A stretch of DNA of 8,557 nt from contig CAMPIM010000126.1 in NCBI GenBank assembly GCA_946886365.1, positions 1-8,557 of the forward strand, in the 5' to 3' direction. The notes under the pieces were generated by a model, which saw nothing but the letters and a program-made list of their open reading frames with translations, was not told where the DNA came from and ran no database searches. Positions within the stretch are counted from its first letter, which is position 1. Every line of letters begins with the position of its first letter. The stretch comes from an uncultured Novosphingobium sp. GTDB taxonomy: Bacteria; Pseudomonadota; Alphaproteobacteria; Sphingomonadales; Sphingomonadaceae. Position numbers and translations under genes: made by a program. Shown here piece after piece: positions 6,368 to 8,557 of this stretch.

Positions 6368-6386
6368 GCGCCTTGGGGAAAGGCGC
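6368..6386 (-). promoter_or_regulatory. leader hairpin next to the ribosome site of paralog B
   Basis: On the minus strand GCGCCTT/AAGGCGC forms a perfect 7-bp stem with a 5-nt loop that ends immediately before the AGAGGAG ribosome site. The block at 6382-6386 could instead pair with the matching block at 6397-6401, so two mutually exclusive folds are possible. Such leaders can tune translation, but no known riboswitch class was recognised. Confidence 0.4.
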
Positions 6387-6436
6387 CCTTGATTAAGCGC
6401 CGATTAGGGGGCGGCGCGTGAATGACGTTTGAACAT

Positions 6437-6465
6437 CGTATATGCAGCAGTTTTCCGCCTGTCAG
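6437..6465 (-). promoter_or_regulatory. candidate sigma-70 promoter of paralog B
   Basis: On the minus strand CTGACA (6460-6465) and TATACG (6437-6442) are 17 bp apart and match the consensus at five and four positions. Transcription would start near 6430, giving a leader of about 70 nt that contains the hairpin next to the ribosome site. Confidence 0.5.
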
Positions 6466-6493
6466 CCCTTTCTTACAGCTTGATCTGACGCGA

Positions 6494-6508
6494 GCGCGCG
6501 TGCGCGCG
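6494..6508. other. perfect alternating purine-pyrimidine (GC/GT) tract upstream of gyrA
   Basis: Fifteen bases alternate strictly between G and a pyrimidine, with one T in a GC background. They are flanked by two copies of CGCGAG (6489-6494 and 6505-6510). Such tracts are the classic sequence type for Z-DNA under negative supercoiling. It lies in the gyrA upstream spacer, 33 nt before the first possible start. Confidence 0.6.
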
Positions 6509-6541
6509 AGGGGTGACAGAATTGTTTCGCTCCGCTAGTGC

Positions 6542-8557
<2,016 letters not shown>

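Noticed and set aside
6466..6541. A gyrA promoter such as GTGACA at 6513 with a downstream -10
   Set aside because: No acceptable -10 occurs at the right spacing, and a start there would fall past the ATG. The gyrA promoter could not be placed.

Overview
The window looks like chromosomal DNA from an alphaproteobacterium, most likely a sphingomonad (Sphingobium/Sphingomonas/Novosphingobium group). This is an inference from the high GC content, the GC-rich third codon positions, the form of the GyrA N-terminal half, and the style of the tRNA and histidine kinase. There are six protein genes, one tRNA and short spacers. No insertion sequence, CRISPR array, prophage gene or clear sign of recent transfer is visible.

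Layout. A tRNA with anticodon CAT (probably tRNA-Ile2), cut by the left edge, lies on the minus strand. Just upstream of it on the same strand are a WalW-like polysaccharide deacetylase and, before that, a soluble PAS sensor histidine kinase. These two probably form an operon. An Lrp/AsnC-family regulator is divergent from the kinase across a 176-bp spacer that holds a candidate promoter and an inverted repeat. The regulator converges on a pair of tandem minus-strand genes (424 and 426 aa) encoding exported, helical-repeat (TPR-like) proteins. The two are diverged paralogs, separated by a clear intrinsic terminator. The second is divergent from gyrA, which runs off the right edge and is present for 672 codons.

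How the parts may work together. The kinase-deacetylase pair suggests a signalling protein linked to envelope or capsule carbohydrate work, but no response regulator is present, and the kinase ATP-binding domain lacks several usual motifs. The two exported repeat proteins have no recognisable catalytic domain and may be periplasmic scaffolds; their function is unknown. The gyrA upstream region carries a perfectly alternating purine-pyrimidine tract able in principle to adopt Z-DNA, notable beside a gene whose product controls supercoiling.

The most worthwhile leads are the degenerate kinase domain, the tandem exported paralogs, and the structured leaders and spacers. I do not see a convincing, wholly new multi-gene system here.
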